DNA of 64,000 nucleotides from Labrys miyagiensis (GCF_030160835.1 NZ_BSPC01000014.1:1-64000); one strand, 5' to 3'; numbered from the stretch's first letter, positions 25,405-34,854 are shown. Made by a program: numbers and translations. Notes: generated by a model not told the origin, from the sequence alone.

Positions 25405-27103
25405 CGGGGGCATTCTCCTGGAGTCTCACCGGCTCGACAGCGGAACCGGATGAGAGTGAAAACTTGAAAGTCGCCCCGCCTGCTTCGTTCGCTTCAGCCC
25501 ACATCTGGCCGCCATGGCCTTCGATGATGGTTCGGCTGATCGAAAGACCAACCCCCATACCTGATTGCTTGGTTGTAAAGAAGGGCTGGAATAGGCCGGA
25601 CTTCACGCCTTCGGCGAAGCCATGTCCTGTATCTGTTACGATAATGAGAACCATACCGTCGGCGATCGGGGTATTCGATATCGTGAGCTCCCGGCGGGCA
25701 GCCCCCTGCATGGCCTCGAGGGCGTTGCGGAACAGGTTGACCAAGACCTGCTGGATCTGGACCCGATCGGCGAGAACGAGATCGCAATCAGGGTCGAGAT
25801 CGAAGCGCAGAATAACCCCTTGCTCACGGGCGCCGACGAGACCGAGGGCGCCGGCCTCTTCAACCAATTTGGAGATGCTTTCGACACGCTTCTCTGTTTC
25901 GCCCCGTGAGACGAAGCTGCGCAGTCGCCGGATGATCTGGCCCGCTCGGATTGCTTGTTCCGCGGCGCGATCCAGCGCCGTCTCGATTTTGTCGACCCTT
26001 GGATCCGCGCTGGCGTCCATCATGCGCCGCACGCCTTTCAGATAATTGCTGATGGCGGCCAGCGGTTGGTTCAGTTCGTGCGCGAGAGCCGACGCCATCT
26101 CGCCCATGGCGCTCAGACGCGACATGTGTACGAGCTCGGACTGCAGTTCCATTAGGCGCGTCTGTGTCTGTTGCTGCTCGGTGAGGTCGCGCACGAAGCC
26201 GGTGAAATAGCGTCGCCCGCCGGAGCGCATTTCGCCGACGGACAGATGCATGGGAAAGGTCGAGCCATCCTGGCGCTTACCAGTCACGATGCGGCCAATA
26301 CCAATGATGTGGCGGCTACCGGTCTGTTGATAGCGAGCGAGGTAACCATCGTGGCGGGAACGATCGGGCTCGGGCATCAGCATGTTCACGTTCATGCCGA
26401 TTGCCGCAGATTCCGGGTAACCGAATAGACGTTCGGCCGCGCGGCTGAAGAGCTGAATGATGCCGGCTTCGTCGATGACGATCATCGCGTCCGGGACTGT
26501 CTCAAGGATCGATCTGAGGTGCTCTTCGCGTGTACGCAGGGCGTCCTCGAGGCGTTTTTCCTCATCGATATCGAGAACGATGCCACTGAGACGAAGGTTA
26601 TCCCCGACGGAGTCACGAATGACGCCGGCACGCAAGCGCAGCCAATGATTGGCATTGGATGGTGTGCTGATCCGACACTGCACGTCGAGTTCCATTCCGG
26701 TCTCGATGGAACGTTGCAGGGCAGCCAGCGTCGCAGCGCTGTCTTGAGGATCCAGCAGAGACAGGAACTTGTTGTAGTCGAGTACGCCATTCGAGGGCAG
26801 GCCGAAAAGCACCCTTGCCGTCTGGGACACGGTAAGGGTGCGGGTCAGGAAATCGAAATCCCACATCCCGATGCCTGTACGTTCGAGGCCAGACTTAATG
26901 GCTTCGCCATTCAGCCTCTGGCTCGGCATCGGGGACTGCGATTCGCTCAAGATTGTTCTTTCGATCGTCGTTCGAATGGGTGGAAAACGGCCGTTACCAA
27001 TCATGAAGATGGGGGATGCGTACGGACCATCGGTGTCCTGCGGCTGCCTCGTTCGGGTAGAAGCCTCCAACTCCGATATTAAGTCAGAGTTGCGTTGGAT
27101 CAA
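25394..27103 (-). CDS. fixL: Oxygen-sensing heme-PAS histidine kinase FixL
   Basis: Up to 569 residues, with no membrane segment, so a soluble FixL. A first PAS lies at about 70-185. The heme PAS (about 195-310) has [11 protein letters not shown], the proximal heme His251 in D-R-S-R-H-D-G-Y and the O2-sensing Arg271 in [10 protein letters not shown]. The kinase has [11 protein letters not shown] (His342), [10 protein letters not shown] and G-M-G-V-G-L-S-I. When oxygen leaves the heme, the kinase phosphorylates FixJ. The start is uncertain: TTG 27103 gives the longest frame, ATG 27004 and 26929 are alternatives and none has a strong ribosome site. Confidence 0.95.
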   Translation of the reverse strand: MIQRNSDLISELEASTRTRQPQDTDGPYASPIFMIGNGRFPPIRTTIERTILSESQSPMPSQRLNGEAIKSGLERTGIGMWDFDFLTRTLTVSQTARVLFGLPSNGVLDYNKFLSLLDPQDSAATLAALQRSIETGMELDVQCRISTPSNANHWLRLRAGVIRDSVGDNLRLSGIVLDIDEEKRLEDALRTREEHLRSILETVPDAMIVIDEAGIIQLFSRAAERLFGYPESAAIGMNVNMLMPEPDRSRHDGYLARYQQTGSRHIIGIGRIVTGKRQDGSTFPMHLSVGEMRSGGRRYFTGFVRDLTEQQQTQTRLMELQSELVHMSRLSAMGEMASALAHELNQPLAAISNYLKGVRRMMDASADPRVDKIETALDRAAEQAIRAGQIIRRLRSFVSRGETEKRVESISKLVEEAGALGLVGAREQGVILRFDLDPDCDLVLADRVQIQQVLVNLFRNALEAMQGAARRELTISNTPIADGMVLIIVTDTGHGFAEGVKSGLFQPFFTTKQSGMGVGLSISRTIIEGHGGQMWAEANEAGGATFKFSLSSGSAVEPVRLQENAPDAS

Positions 27104-27166
27104 TACGCAGCCGCCCGCATTCGCTCCTTATGACAGCAAAGCTTTTTGCAACGGAGCGGGAATCCT

Positions 27167-28762
27167 ATGCTTGACCGCAATCTCAGTGTGACACCGAAAG
27201 CCCAGGCCGTATCGCATGTAGTCGAAGAGCAGGATGAGGCCATCGCTTTCCTGTCCGATCCGGCGACATACGCCACTCCGGGGCCGGTGCAGCGCATCGA
27301 TACGCATGGCGCCATCATTTTCCTTGCCGGTGAACACGCCTTCAAGCTCAAGCGCGCCGTGCGCTTCCCCTTCATGGACCTCTCCACTGTCGCCAAGCGG
27401 CGAGAGGCCTGCAAGAAGGAGATTGCGATCAACAAGGCTTTCGCGCCCCAGATCTATCTCGATGCCGTCCCCATCACACGATCTGGCTCGCGGCTGGAGC
27501 TCGACGGGGAGGGCGCGGCCATCGACTGGGTCGTGCGCATGCGCCGTTTCGACGAGAACCGAACCTTGGATCGTGTGGCGGAAGCGGGAGAACTTCACGC
27601 CAGCCTGTTGGTTACCACGACGCAAGCTGTTCTGGCGTCTCATCGAAGCGCCCCGCGGCGTCAAGGGCTCGAAGCCACCCGAAGCCTCAGGCGTTACATC
27701 CAGCAGAATGACGAAGCATTGCGGGAGAGCCCCCATCTGTTCGCGCCAGAAGCGGTTTCCGAGTTGACCAAGGCCAGCGAACTGGCCTTCGAGGCTAGCC
27801 ACGATCTCCTCATACAGCGGGGCAAGGCAGGTTTCGTGCGGCGTTGCCACGGCGACCTTCACCTGCGCAATATCGCGATCATCGAGGGGCGCCCGACATT
27901 GTTCGACGCGGTCGAATTCGATGAGGCGATCGCTACCTGCGATGTTCTCTACGACCTTGCGTTCCTGCTGATGGACCTGTGGGAACGCAAGATGGAAGAG
28001 GCGGCGAATGCAGTTCTCAATCGCTATCTTTGGGATGCTGACGAGGAAGCCCATCTGACTGGCTTGAAGGCGCTGCCGCTCTTCCTGAGCATTCGGGCGG
28101 CTTTGCGCGCTAAGATATCGGCTTCCGCGGCCCCGATGCAGCCAATCGACAAAGTGGCAACCATGGAGAAGGAGGCCAAGCGCTACTTCGATCTCGCACG
28201 ACTGTTCCTCGAGCCGGTCGAGCCCGAGTTGGTGGCGATCGGCGGCTTGTCAGGAACTGGCAAGACCACGCTTGCCACTGCCATCGCGCCCTCGATCGGC
28301 CGCGCGCCCGGTGCAATCGTCCTGCGCAGCGACATCGAGCGCAAACACCTCGCCGGAGTTCCGGAGACCGAACGCTTGCCAGCATGCGCCTATACGTCAG
28401 TCCGCAGTGCTGCAGTCTACGACGCACTGAACCGCAAAGCCCGCCTCGCGCTCGGCGCTGGCAGCAGTGCGGTGCTGGACGCCGTCCACGCCAGGCCGTT
28501 CGAACGCGACAATGCGGAGATTATTGCTCGGAGGGCGGGGGCCCATTTCACCGGATTGTGGCTCGAGGCAGCGACACCCGTGATGGTGGAGAGGGTGGCC
28601 AACCGCCGGGGCGACGCCTCCGATGCAGATCCCGCCGTGGTGCTCGCACAGACCGGCTATGATCTCGGCCGCGTTTCATGGCATCGGCTGGATGCGGATG
28701 TCCGCAAGGAGCGGCTCGTGGAAGAAGCCCTGCTGATCCTGGCCATGGAAGGCGAGCTTTGA
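27167..28762 (+). CDS. APH-like kinase fused to a P-loop ATPase
   Basis: The 531-residue protein joins an N-terminal aminoglycoside-phosphotransferase-like domain (C-H-G-D-L-H-L-R-N, then L-F-D-A-V-E-F-D-E) to a C-terminal P-loop kinase (G-G-L-S-G-T-G-K-T-T around residue 365, then L-R-S-D-I-E-R-K). This bifunctional architecture is widespread next to stress and fix genes, but its substrate is not established. The ATG at 27167 is preceded by GGAG and GGGA. It is divergent from fixL with only a short gap, so the two may share a control region. Confidence 0.88.
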   Translation: MLDRNLSVTPKAQAVSHVVEEQDEAIAFLSDPATYATPGPVQRIDTHGAIIFLAGEHAFKLKRAVRFPFMDLSTVAKRREACKKEIAINKAFAPQIYLDAVPITRSGSRLELDGEGAAIDWVVRMRRFDENRTLDRVAEAGELHASLLVTTTQAVLASHRSAPRRQGLEATRSLRRYIQQNDEALRESPHLFAPEAVSELTKASELAFEASHDLLIQRGKAGFVRRCHGDLHLRNIAIIEGRPTLFDAVEFDEAIATCDVLYDLAFLLMDLWERKMEEAANAVLNRYLWDADEEAHLTGLKALPLFLSIRAALRAKISASAAPMQPIDKVATMEKEAKRYFDLARLFLEPVEPELVAIGGLSGTGKTTLATAIAPSIGRAPGAIVLRSDIERKHLAGVPETERLPACAYTSVRSAAVYDALNRKARLALGAGSSAVLDAVHARPFERDNAEIIARRAGAHFTGLWLEAATPVMVERVANRRGDASDADPAVVLAQTGYDLGRVSWHRLDADVRKERLVEEALLILAMEGEL

Positions 28763-28863
28763 GGGAGTAGAGGGACGCAAATGCACAGTGCAGCTATTCC
28801 TCCGCGGCCGGCACTGAACCGCCCGATGCGAGCTTGTGTCTTCTAACCCTGGCTTGACGGTCG

Positions 28864-29148
28864 TCACGCCGTCGCAACGACGCTGGGGACCCATTCCAGA
28901 GCATTCTCAACTTGCCTGTTGGTCTCGCCATTCTTGAAGAATGTCTCGGGCACCAGCCTGATCGGCGTGACATCGCTGATGACCAATTCGAACCAGATCG
29001 GGTCATAGGACACAGATTGGTCGTGCAGGATGCCGTTTCGGAGGGTCTTCAACGCCTCTGCGGGAGAGACGGAAAAGGCATCATAGGGCACGTTGCGGAA
29101 TGTTAAGTGGGCCCACCAACATTGCCGTTCCTTGTTCTGGTCACTCAT
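28864..29148 (-). CDS. Conserved hypothetical protein, 94 residues
   Basis: A compact soluble protein (W-W-A-H-L-T-F-R-N-V-P, L-H-D-Q-S-V-S-Y-D-P-I-W-F-E-L, then R-Q-V-E-N-A-L-E-W). No family is recognised. GGAGCTTGCT precedes the ATG. A one-mismatch FNR/FixK box is centred 105 bp upstream, so it probably belongs to the low-oxygen regulon. Confidence 0.65.
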   Translation of the reverse strand: MSDQNKERQCWWAHLTFRNVPYDAFSVSPAEALKTLRNGILHDQSVSYDPIWFELVISDVTPIRLVPETFFKNGETNRQVENALEWVPSVVATA

Positions 29149-29246
29149 AGCAAGCTCCGTTGTGACTTTGATCGAGAGCCGGACCGCGCCAGGCGGCTGA
29201 ATGGCTCCATTCTTTGCAGTATTCTGCTCCAGAAGGACCTGGCGCC

Positions 29247-29260
29247 TTGATCTGCCTCAA
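29247..29260. promoter_or_regulatory. FNR/FixK-like box upstream of the 94-residue protein gene
   Basis: TTGATCTGCCTCAA, one mismatch to TTGAT-N4-ATCAA. Lies 99 bp upstream of the minus-strand gene starting at 29148. Confidence 0.55.
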
Positions 29261-29328
29261 CAGGCCACCGTTCTGAAGCGGGAAGGAAGCGGAGCGACGT
29301 TCGGCCAGGGTTATGAGCAAAGAGTTAG

Positions 29329-29568
29329 CTACACGAGCGTGTACTCTTGCGCGTGCGAGTCGTAGATCAGGTTCTGGTGAGTAATGAGATGTATTTCCAA
29401 GAGGGGGCGACTGTTGCGATAGGTTTGCAAGGGCACGCCTGTGATCAGCGGATGACGGCGCAGGATTGTTTCCCAGACGGTCGGGAAGTCGGCACCCTGT
29501 TCAGCTGAAACCAGGCATTGCATCAGCAGTCCGCTTGACGTCTTGTCCTTGTTCGCACCCTGGATCAA
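29329..29568 (-). CDS. Conserved hypothetical protein, 79 residues
   Basis: A small soluble protein with L-M-Q-C-L-V-S-A-E-Q-G-A-D-F-P-T-V-W, a pattern I associate with small proteins near rhizobial fix/stress genes, but no function is known. It starts at TTG 29568 with AAGG 9-10 bases upstream; no ATG suits. It is transcribed towards the 94-residue gene, 180 bp away, and is divergent from the universal stress gene, so the FNR box at 29707 could serve both. Confidence 0.55.
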   Translation of the reverse strand: MIQGANKDKTSSGLLMQCLVSAEQGADFPTVWETILRRHPLITGVPLQTYRNSRPLLEIHLITHQNLIYDSHAQEYTLV

Positions 29569-29706
29569 TTAGCACTACCTTTTGAAATAACGTGCTTTTA
29601 CAGAAGTGGCCGCGATACCCGCCCGGCACAAATTGTCGTTGCGATGAAAACGCTCTTCGTAATCGGTCGCGAGCTCCTATCCCTACGTCCTTCGTCTGAT
29701 CGCACT

Positions 29707-29720
29707 TTGATCTGGATCAA
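29707..29720. promoter_or_regulatory. Perfect FNR/FixK box upstream of the universal stress gene
   Basis: TTGATCTGGATCAA, a perfect palindrome, centred about 128 bp before the stress-protein ATG. The CTGG spacer is shared with the two cyd sites when read on the right strand. Confidence 0.75.
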
Positions 29721-29841
29721 TCTGTCGATTAACGCGGCCCATGAGTGTCACTTTCTTCCGAAGCTTGATCGCCATCAAGGCAGATGCGCCTGGTTGTACG
29801 ATGATGGAAGCGGACGACCAGCCACGCCAGGAGAGGCCGAA

Positions 29842-30675
29842 ATGCCCTACGCAGCCATTATGGTCTATGTGGACACCAGCAGCCACGCCGCCGCGCGCGT
29901 CGGGCTGGCATGTGATATCGCGGCGGAGCATAGCGCGACTGTCATCGGAGTATCCGCCAGCGTGCCGCTGATGCCGGTGGCTGCTCCCTCTCGCTTCGGC
30001 CCGTTGGCGGGGGCGACAAACCTCGCGCAAGAGGAGGGGGCCGAGGCCGACCTGCGCTGTGCGGAGCGCTGCTTTCGCCAGGTCGTTTCGCAGCGTGGCT
30101 GTCGGTGGGAATGGCGGAGTTCACTCGACAATCCTGGCCATTTCCTGGTTCACGAGGCCCGTGCCGCCGACCTAATCGTCGTTGGACAGAAGATGTGGGA
30201 CCTCTCGCCGCAACACCGAGCCGATCCCGCTGAGATCCTGCGTGAGGTGGGCCGGCCGATCCTCATGGTTCCGCCCTCAACTACGATCTCGCCGGTAGGC
30301 ACGAATGCCGTGGTAGCCTGGAAGGATAGCCGGGAGGCCCGGCGTGCCGTGCTCGACGCGCTGCCCCTGCTCGCCATGTCCAAGGTGGTCTGGGTGGTCG
30401 ACGTCGTGCCCGAAACGCTTCGCGAGACAGTGCGATCCCAGGTCAGCGACGTCACTGCTTTTCTCGGCCGTCATGGCATCAAGGCTCAGGCGATGATCGA
30501 GCCCGACGATGACGGTCCCCTCATCGAGGGGTTACTGGCCGTTGCCAGTCAGAAGCAGGCCGGCCTGATTGTCATGGGCGGCCAGTCGCACGCCCGTCTT
30601 CATGAGTGGACCTTCGGCAGCGCTACCCATACGATGCTGAAGAAAAGTCCGGTCTGCCTGCTCCTGAGCAATTGA
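29842..30675 (+). CDS. Tandem universal stress protein (UspA family)
   Basis: The 277-residue protein comprises two Usp domains of about 140 residues. The second keeps the ATP-binding loop G-G-Q-S-H-A-R-L with F-G-S-A-T-H; the first lacks a full version. The ATG at 29842 follows GGAGAGG and starts the fold (M-P-Y-A-A-I-M-V-Y-V-D); the frame extends to 29644 across the FNR box and is rejected there. Usp proteins aid survival under growth arrest or hypoxia. The perfect FNR box puts it under FixK/FNR control. Confidence 0.9.
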   Translation: MPYAAIMVYVDTSSHAAARVGLACDIAAEHSATVIGVSASVPLMPVAAPSRFGPLAGATNLAQEEGAEADLRCAERCFRQVVSQRGCRWEWRSSLDNPGHFLVHEARAADLIVVGQKMWDLSPQHRADPAEILREVGRPILMVPPSTTISPVGTNAVVAWKDSREARRAVLDALPLLAMSKVVWVVDVVPETLRETVRSQVSDVTAFLGRHGIKAQAMIEPDDDGPLIEGLLAVASQKQAGLIVMGGQSHARLHEWTFGSATHTMLKKSPVCLLLSN

Positions 30676-30871
30676 GAACCACTGACGACCGAGCGGGCCT
30701 GCACCTGCGCCGGGCTTTGCCATTGCTGAGTAGCCTTAAACCTCAAGGTCCCTCGACACAGCAGCGGCGTCGGATCCTGGGGGGACCAGCGCCGGAATTT
30801 GCTGTCAGGTCCCTGCGGCAGCGTCAGTCAACATGTAGATTATCCTCGACGCTGGCAACACCGGGAGCGGA

Positions 30872-30971
30872 CTAGGCTGCCTGCTCGGCAACGTTGCGCT
30901 CGTGCCAGGCCTTAATCTTGCCGTCGAGGATGATCTTGTCCCCGAGGACGTCGACATGGATACCACCAATG
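30872..30971 (-). pseudogene. BON-domain C-terminal fragment
   Basis: The minus-strand frame ends I-H-V-D-V-L-G-D-K-I-I-L-D-G-K-I followed by W-H-E-R-N-V-A-E-Q-A-A and a stop. This is the last repeat of an OsmY/BON protein. It abuts an oppositely oriented dehydrogenase fragment at about 30972. Confidence 0.6.
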
Positions 30972-31103
30972 GAGTTTCTGGCGCTGGCGCCCAGGGCGGG
31001 GATCCGGACGACCACGACGGTCTATGCGCTCGAACGGGCCAGCGAGGCACTCACGGATCTGAGGGCAGGGCGCTTCCGGGGCGCGGCGGTGCTCGTACCC
31101 TGA
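30972..31103 (+). pseudogene. Zinc alcohol dehydrogenase C-terminal fragment
   Basis: Plus-strand frame reads F-L-A-L-A-P-R-A-G-I-R-T then Y-A-L-E-R-A-S-E-A-L-T-D-L-R-A-G-R, G-A-A-V-L-V-P and stop. This matches the end of AdhP-type medium-chain dehydrogenases. No other part of the gene is present. Confidence 0.7.
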
Positions 31104-31166
31104 CGAGGCGATGCCGGGAGACCTCATCCTGCGTAAGGGCAGGACTGCGGCTGAATCGCCGGCGAG

Positions 31167-31478
31167 TCAGGTCCCAAAGGCAATCCTACCGCGTGCTCCT
31201 CCGAAATAGGCCTTCACCCACGAGGCCTCCGATGTCAGCATCGTGTCGAGCGTGCCGTCGGCGACCACTCGCCCCTTGTCGATCGCCACAATGCGACTGC
31301 ATATCGTGCGCAGGCTGTCGAGATCATGGGTGACCATGAAGACCGTCAGCTTCAGGCTCTTTTGCAGGGAAGCGACGAGGATATCGAAATCGCCGGCGCC
31401 TATGGGGTCGAGACCGGAGGTCGGCTCGTCCAGGAACAGGATTTCGGGTCCAGAGCCAGCGCCCGCGCCAGAGCGGCG
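31167..31478 (-). pseudogene. ABC ATPase fragment (MlaF-like), frameshifted
   Basis: Minus strand: L-A-R-A-L-A-L-D-P, a frameshift near 31440, then [20 protein letters not shown] and D-K-G-R-V-V-A-D-G-T. This is the C-terminal half of a lipid-transport ATPase of the MlaF/Ttg2A type. Walker A is absent. It is joined directly to a phosphoketolase N-terminus. Confidence 0.7.
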
Positions 31479-31603
31479 AGCGGGCGTTTCAGCAGTGGAT
31501 TGTCATAGAGATAAATCTGGCCGACCGACAGATAGTTGGCGGCGCGCCAGTAGCGCTCGATCAGGTCAAGTTCGGTGTGGTCCAACGTCTGACTTGCGGC
31601 CAT
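31479..31603 (-). pseudogene. Phosphoketolase N-terminal fragment
   Basis: From an ATG at 31603 the frame reads [20 protein letters not shown] and D-N-P-L-L-K-R-P-L, the diagnostic start of xylulose-5-phosphate/fructose-6-phosphate phosphoketolase. Homology stops abruptly and continues as ABC ATPase. Phosphoketolase makes acetyl phosphate for acetate kinase, whose intact gene lies 8.3 kb away. Confidence 0.75.
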
Positions 31604-31674
31604 CGATTGTTGTCCAAATGTCGCGGAGAGGCGGACAGGGCACAATCTGCGCCCACGATGTATCAGGCGTTCGA

Positions 31675-32379
31675 TCAGATATTCATGCTGCGCAGACGCT
31701 GGCGATTGCGCAGGGTGATGTGGCGTGCACCTGAGAGACCCAGCATGCCCTCGGTCCGGAACTGCGACAGGACGCGAGATACCGTCTCAAGCGTGAGCCC
31801 AAGATAGTCGGCGATATCGCGCCGGCACATGGGAAGATCGATCAGCCCGGCAACGGTCAGGCGTCGATCCATTTCGAGCAGGAAAGTTGCGACTCGTTCG
31901 GACGCGGTTTTGCGGCCTAAAAGCAGCATGTGATCCTCAGCATGGCGAAGATCGCGAGCCGTCATCGCCCAAAGCGCGTTGGCAACTCGGATGTCGTTCT
32001 GAGCCGCAGTCTCCAGGCTGCGCCGCCGTACGATCCGGACGGTCGTATCGATGACCGCGTCGGCAGTCAGACGATGGTTCGGACCCGCTTCCAGGCCAAA
32101 GATATTACCCGGCAGAAGAAAGGCACCGATCTGGCGGCGGCCGTCGTCGAGGAGCTTGCAAGTGCGAACCGCCCCGCTCATCACCTCGTAGACATACTCC
32201 GCGGGCTCGTCGTCGCCGTAAATTTCCTCATCCTTGGCATAGGAGAATGCCGTGCCCAAAAGGCCGGGGCAGGACGCGAAGAAGGAGTGGACGGTAAAAG
32301 CTCCGTCGTTGTCGATCCTGGGGGAGGGGAGGTGGGGTGATGTTCCGAGGTCCGAAACAAGGGCTGCTTGCGAAAACAT
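31675..32379 (-). CDS. fixK: Crp/Fnr-family regulator, FixK type
   Basis: The 234-residue protein has a cyclic-nucleotide-binding-like beta-roll ([21 protein letters not shown]) and a C-terminal helix-turn-helix ([17 protein letters not shown]). The T-x-E-x-V-S-R recognition helix is the one that reads TTGAT-N4-ATCAA. There is no N-terminal Cys cluster, so it is FixK-like rather than an oxygen-labile FnrN; one Cys precedes the HTH (P-M-C-R-R-D). The ATG at 32379 lies 7 bases after AGGAG, better than 32385. It probably acts on the boxes at 18334-29720. Confidence 0.88.
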   Translation of the reverse strand: MFSQAALVSDLGTSPHLPSPRIDNDGAFTVHSFFASCPGLLGTAFSYAKDEEIYGDDEPAEYVYEVMSGAVRTCKLLDDGRRQIGAFLLPGNIFGLEAGPNHRLTADAVIDTTVRIVRRRSLETAAQNDIRVANALWAMTARDLRHAEDHMLLLGRKTASERVATFLLEMDRRLTVAGLIDLPMCRRDIADYLGLTLETVSRVLSQFRTEGMLGLSGARHITLRNRQRLRSMNI

Positions 32380-32450
32380 TGCCATCTCCTGGGTGCGGCG
32401 GATGACCAGGTGCTAGGCGCAATCGCGACGTCGCGAAATTTCGGTCGATA

Positions 32451-32473
32451 CCCTAGGGGCCTCTCCCTAAGGG
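32451..32473. promoter_or_regulatory. Repeated CCCTA-GGG motifs upstream of fixK
   Basis: CCCTAGGGG (32451) and CCCTAAGGG (32465) are near-palindromes 14 bp apart, 72-94 bp upstream of fixK. They could be FixJ or other operator half-sites. Function is inferred only from position and repetition. Confidence 0.35.
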
Positions 32474-32479
32474 CTTTAC

Positions 32480-33095
32480 CGGAGGTCGTTCTTGGCAGGA
32501 GGAAGATTGCGCCCAAACATCGCTTGACTACGGCGTTCCCATTCGTTTGGACGACGCAGGTGGGTCGCTAACGCTAAGCTTTCGGCGATCCCGAGCAGGC
32601 GCTCGTTTATCTGGTCGTTACTCTCATGGTGTCGCCATCGCTAATGTCGCCTTGGCACAGCGACCTCCCCATCGTTCCCTACCGCTTTAGCCGGGTATAA
32701 CGAGCATCGAAACCCCGAGCGTGACGCACGGCTAATGACAAGATGATCGTTGACAGCGCAACTGCGCTGAACGCACCGAATCTCCGCTTTCGAAACGCTC
32801 CGATTAACGTCCGAACCGCCGACTTGGGTCGGAGCCAGACGTTCGTTCCATGCAGTGTTCGACTACGAACAGCCAGGCAGGCGGATTCGCATAGCGCCTT
32901 TTATGGCCGGTCCCCTGCGGTCGGCCTCACAACGCGTTCTATCGGCAGAGTCAATTTTGCCCTGCATCAGCACAAAGTCTTGGGAGACAGCCACGGACCT
33001 GCCTCTCACCTCCTCCGACATGTTGTAGGCGCACTCTTGCAGGGGGCTGCCGTCCCGCTCCAACACCGGTTGCAACTGTTCCTGGCCCCGTGAGG
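32480..33095. other. Intergenic region, no gene recognised
   Basis: About 600 bases; a 116-residue plus frame (32743-33093) and an overlapping minus frame exist, but neither has recognisable motifs or a ribosome site. Confidence 0.4.
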
Positions 33096-34000
33096 TCATC
33101 CTTCCGCTGAAAGCTGCCGCGCCAGGTTCTGTTCGCGAAACGCGCTGGTGACATGGTCGACGAAGGCGCGGGTCTTGGCGGGCAGCAGTTTCTGGCTAGC
33201 GAAGTAGAGCGAGATCGCCCCAGGTCGACATGCCAATCCGGCAATGCTCGTTGCAGCGCGCCACTTTCCAAATGCCGCAGTACATAGGGCACGGCAATCA
33301 ACGCGACGCCAGACCCATCAATGCGAAGCGGCAGAGGGCTTCGGGATAGTCGGCCACGATGCGCGTTTTCTGTTCCAGCATCGCTTCAACACCTTCACTG
33401 TTGCGCATCCTTCAGACGCGCACGCGACCGCTGTGAGCCGAGCGCATAGCAATGTTGTCCAACGCAGCCAGGTCGTCGGGGCGCTGCGGCGGTTGGCGTT
33501 CGTGCAAATATCCCGGCGAGGCTACCGCGATGACATGCAGCGGCGCCAGTTGTCGGGCCACTACGCCTTGCGTCAGTTCCATGCCGCCGCCGATGGCTGC
33601 ATCGAACCCCTCGCCGATCAAGTCGACCTGGCGATTCTCGAAACTCAGGTCGGGCACCACGGCAGGATAGCGCTGCATGAAGGCCGGCAGCAACGGCAAT
33701 ACATAATCCAGGCCGAAGGTCAGCGTCATGCTCAGCTTCAGCACACCGGCGGGCTTTCCGGATTGCCTGGTCACGTCGGCAATGGCCGACTGGATAGCCT
33801 CAACGCCGTCGGTGACCGAGGCCAGAAAACGCTCTCCGTCTTCCGTCAGGGGCAGGCTGCGGGTGCTGCGCTGGAGCATGCTCGCGTGCATGGCGCCTAT
33901 CGGCAGCACCTCGACCACGCGGTGCAAGGCGGAAAGTATTGCCGAGCAAGGAATACGGCGCTCGATCTGCACGGCCGTGTTACTGTGACCTGCCTGAGGC
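33096..34000 (-). pseudogene. LysR-family regulator, decayed
   Basis: Minus-strand pieces in different frames assemble into a LysR protein: a damaged HTH region, R-S-T-R-S-L-P-L-T-E-D-G-E-R-F, F-E-N-R-Q-V-D-L-I-G-E-G-F-D-A-A-I and V-A-S-P-G-Y-L, then after frameshifts near 33415 and 33225 L-L-P-A-K-T-R-A-F-V-D-H-V and a stop. Most of the helix-turn-helix is deleted. It is divergent from the small gene at 34042 that it may once have controlled. Confidence 0.75.
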
Positions 34001-34041
34001 TGTTCTAGCCTATGGCCAACATAGGTAAACGGGAGGACACG

Positions 34042-34308
34042 ATGACGACTGTAGTGGTGACCCACGCAGTGGGCGATATCGAACAGTGGCTCAAAGGCAA
34101 CAATCGCGAGCGGCTGTTTCCTAATTTCTGTTCAAGCTATCGCATCTTCAAGCATGCCGGCGGAAAGGGCGTTTCTATCGTCGCTGAGGGCGTCGACCTT
34201 GCCAAAATGCAGGCGCTACTCAGTACACCTGAGGCGGCTGCGGCGAAGGCAGAGGACACCGTCATCGATCCCATTGAAATTTACATTGAGGTCGAAGGCG
34301 GGAAGTGA
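34042..34308 (+). CDS. Conserved hypothetical protein, 88 residues
   Basis: A soluble protein M-T-T-V-V-V-T-H-A-V-G-D-I, R-I-F-K-H-A-G-G-K-G-V-S-I-V-A-E, A-A-A-K-A-E-D-T-V-I-D-P. The alternation of strands and helices would suit a small ferredoxin-like dimeric barrel, which is a guess. GGGAGG lies 5 bases before the ATG at 34042. It is followed by a strong hairpin and is divergent from the broken LysR gene. Confidence 0.65.
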   Translation: MTTVVVTHAVGDIEQWLKGNNRERLFPNFCSSYRIFKHAGGKGVSIVAEGVDLAKMQALLSTPEAAAAKAEDTVIDPIEIYIEVEGGK

Positions 34309-34344
34309 ACGGCTGCGTGAGCGACGGCGGCCAATGCAGATAAG

Positions 34345-34368
34345 AGCCGTCACCCGAAGGTGACGGCT
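34345..34368. terminator. Hairpin after the 88-residue protein gene
   Basis: AGCCGTCACC, loop CGAA, GGTGACGGCT: a perfect 10-bp stem with a stable tetraloop 36 bp past the stop. No T-run follows, so it may end transcription weakly or protect the mRNA 3' end. Confidence 0.6.
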
Positions 34369-34731
34369 AACTGATCGAGGCGGCATTGGGTTGGCATTGG
34401 AATAGCTTGAGAGGCGTTGGGAATTTGCTTCTCGGCGAAGACAGGAAGAGCGCACAAGCAATCCACTCCAGCGCGCTGCTGGTGTAACTGTTGGGGTGCC
34501 AAAGGGGTACATCAGCCAACATCATGAAATATCGAGGTTTTTCTCGTTGATGCTGCGGACACCGAGTCCGCCATGCCAGCCCAGACTGCAGCGACGGTGC
34601 CCAAGCTGCCCGCCATATTGTGAGGTTGGCCTCGATACCGGCCCCGAAGTTCTGCAGCCGTCTATCCGGTTCCTCGAAACGCATTTGGGCCTTCGGGCTG
34701 GAGGGGCACTTTCGACGTGTTTGGAATGCGG
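34369..34731. other. Intergenic region, no gene recognised
   Basis: Frames on both strands have no motif. It separates the hairpin from the small lipoprotein gene. Confidence 0.4.
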
Positions 34732-34854
34732 CTATTGGGCTGCGGCCGGAGCCCCGATGCCAGGTGGTGGCGATAGATGGTCCGGCGTCGCCTTCTGAAA
34801 GTTCGCACAGCCAGCCAAGAAGATGGCGATGCCGAGCACTGTGATTAGCTTCAT
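34732..34854 (-). CDS. Small lipoprotein, 40 residues
   Basis: Starts M-K-L-I-T-V-L-G-I-A-I-F-L-A-G-C with lipobox L-A-G-C, giving a mature lipopeptide of about 25 residues (Pro/Ala-rich, ending P-A-A-A-Q). GGAGG lies exactly 5 bases before the ATG. It resembles small entericidin-like or other tiny rhizobial lipoproteins only in layout; no family is assigned. Confidence 0.7.
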   Translation of the reverse strand: MKLITVLGIAIFLAGCANFQKATPDHLSPPPGIGAPAAAQ

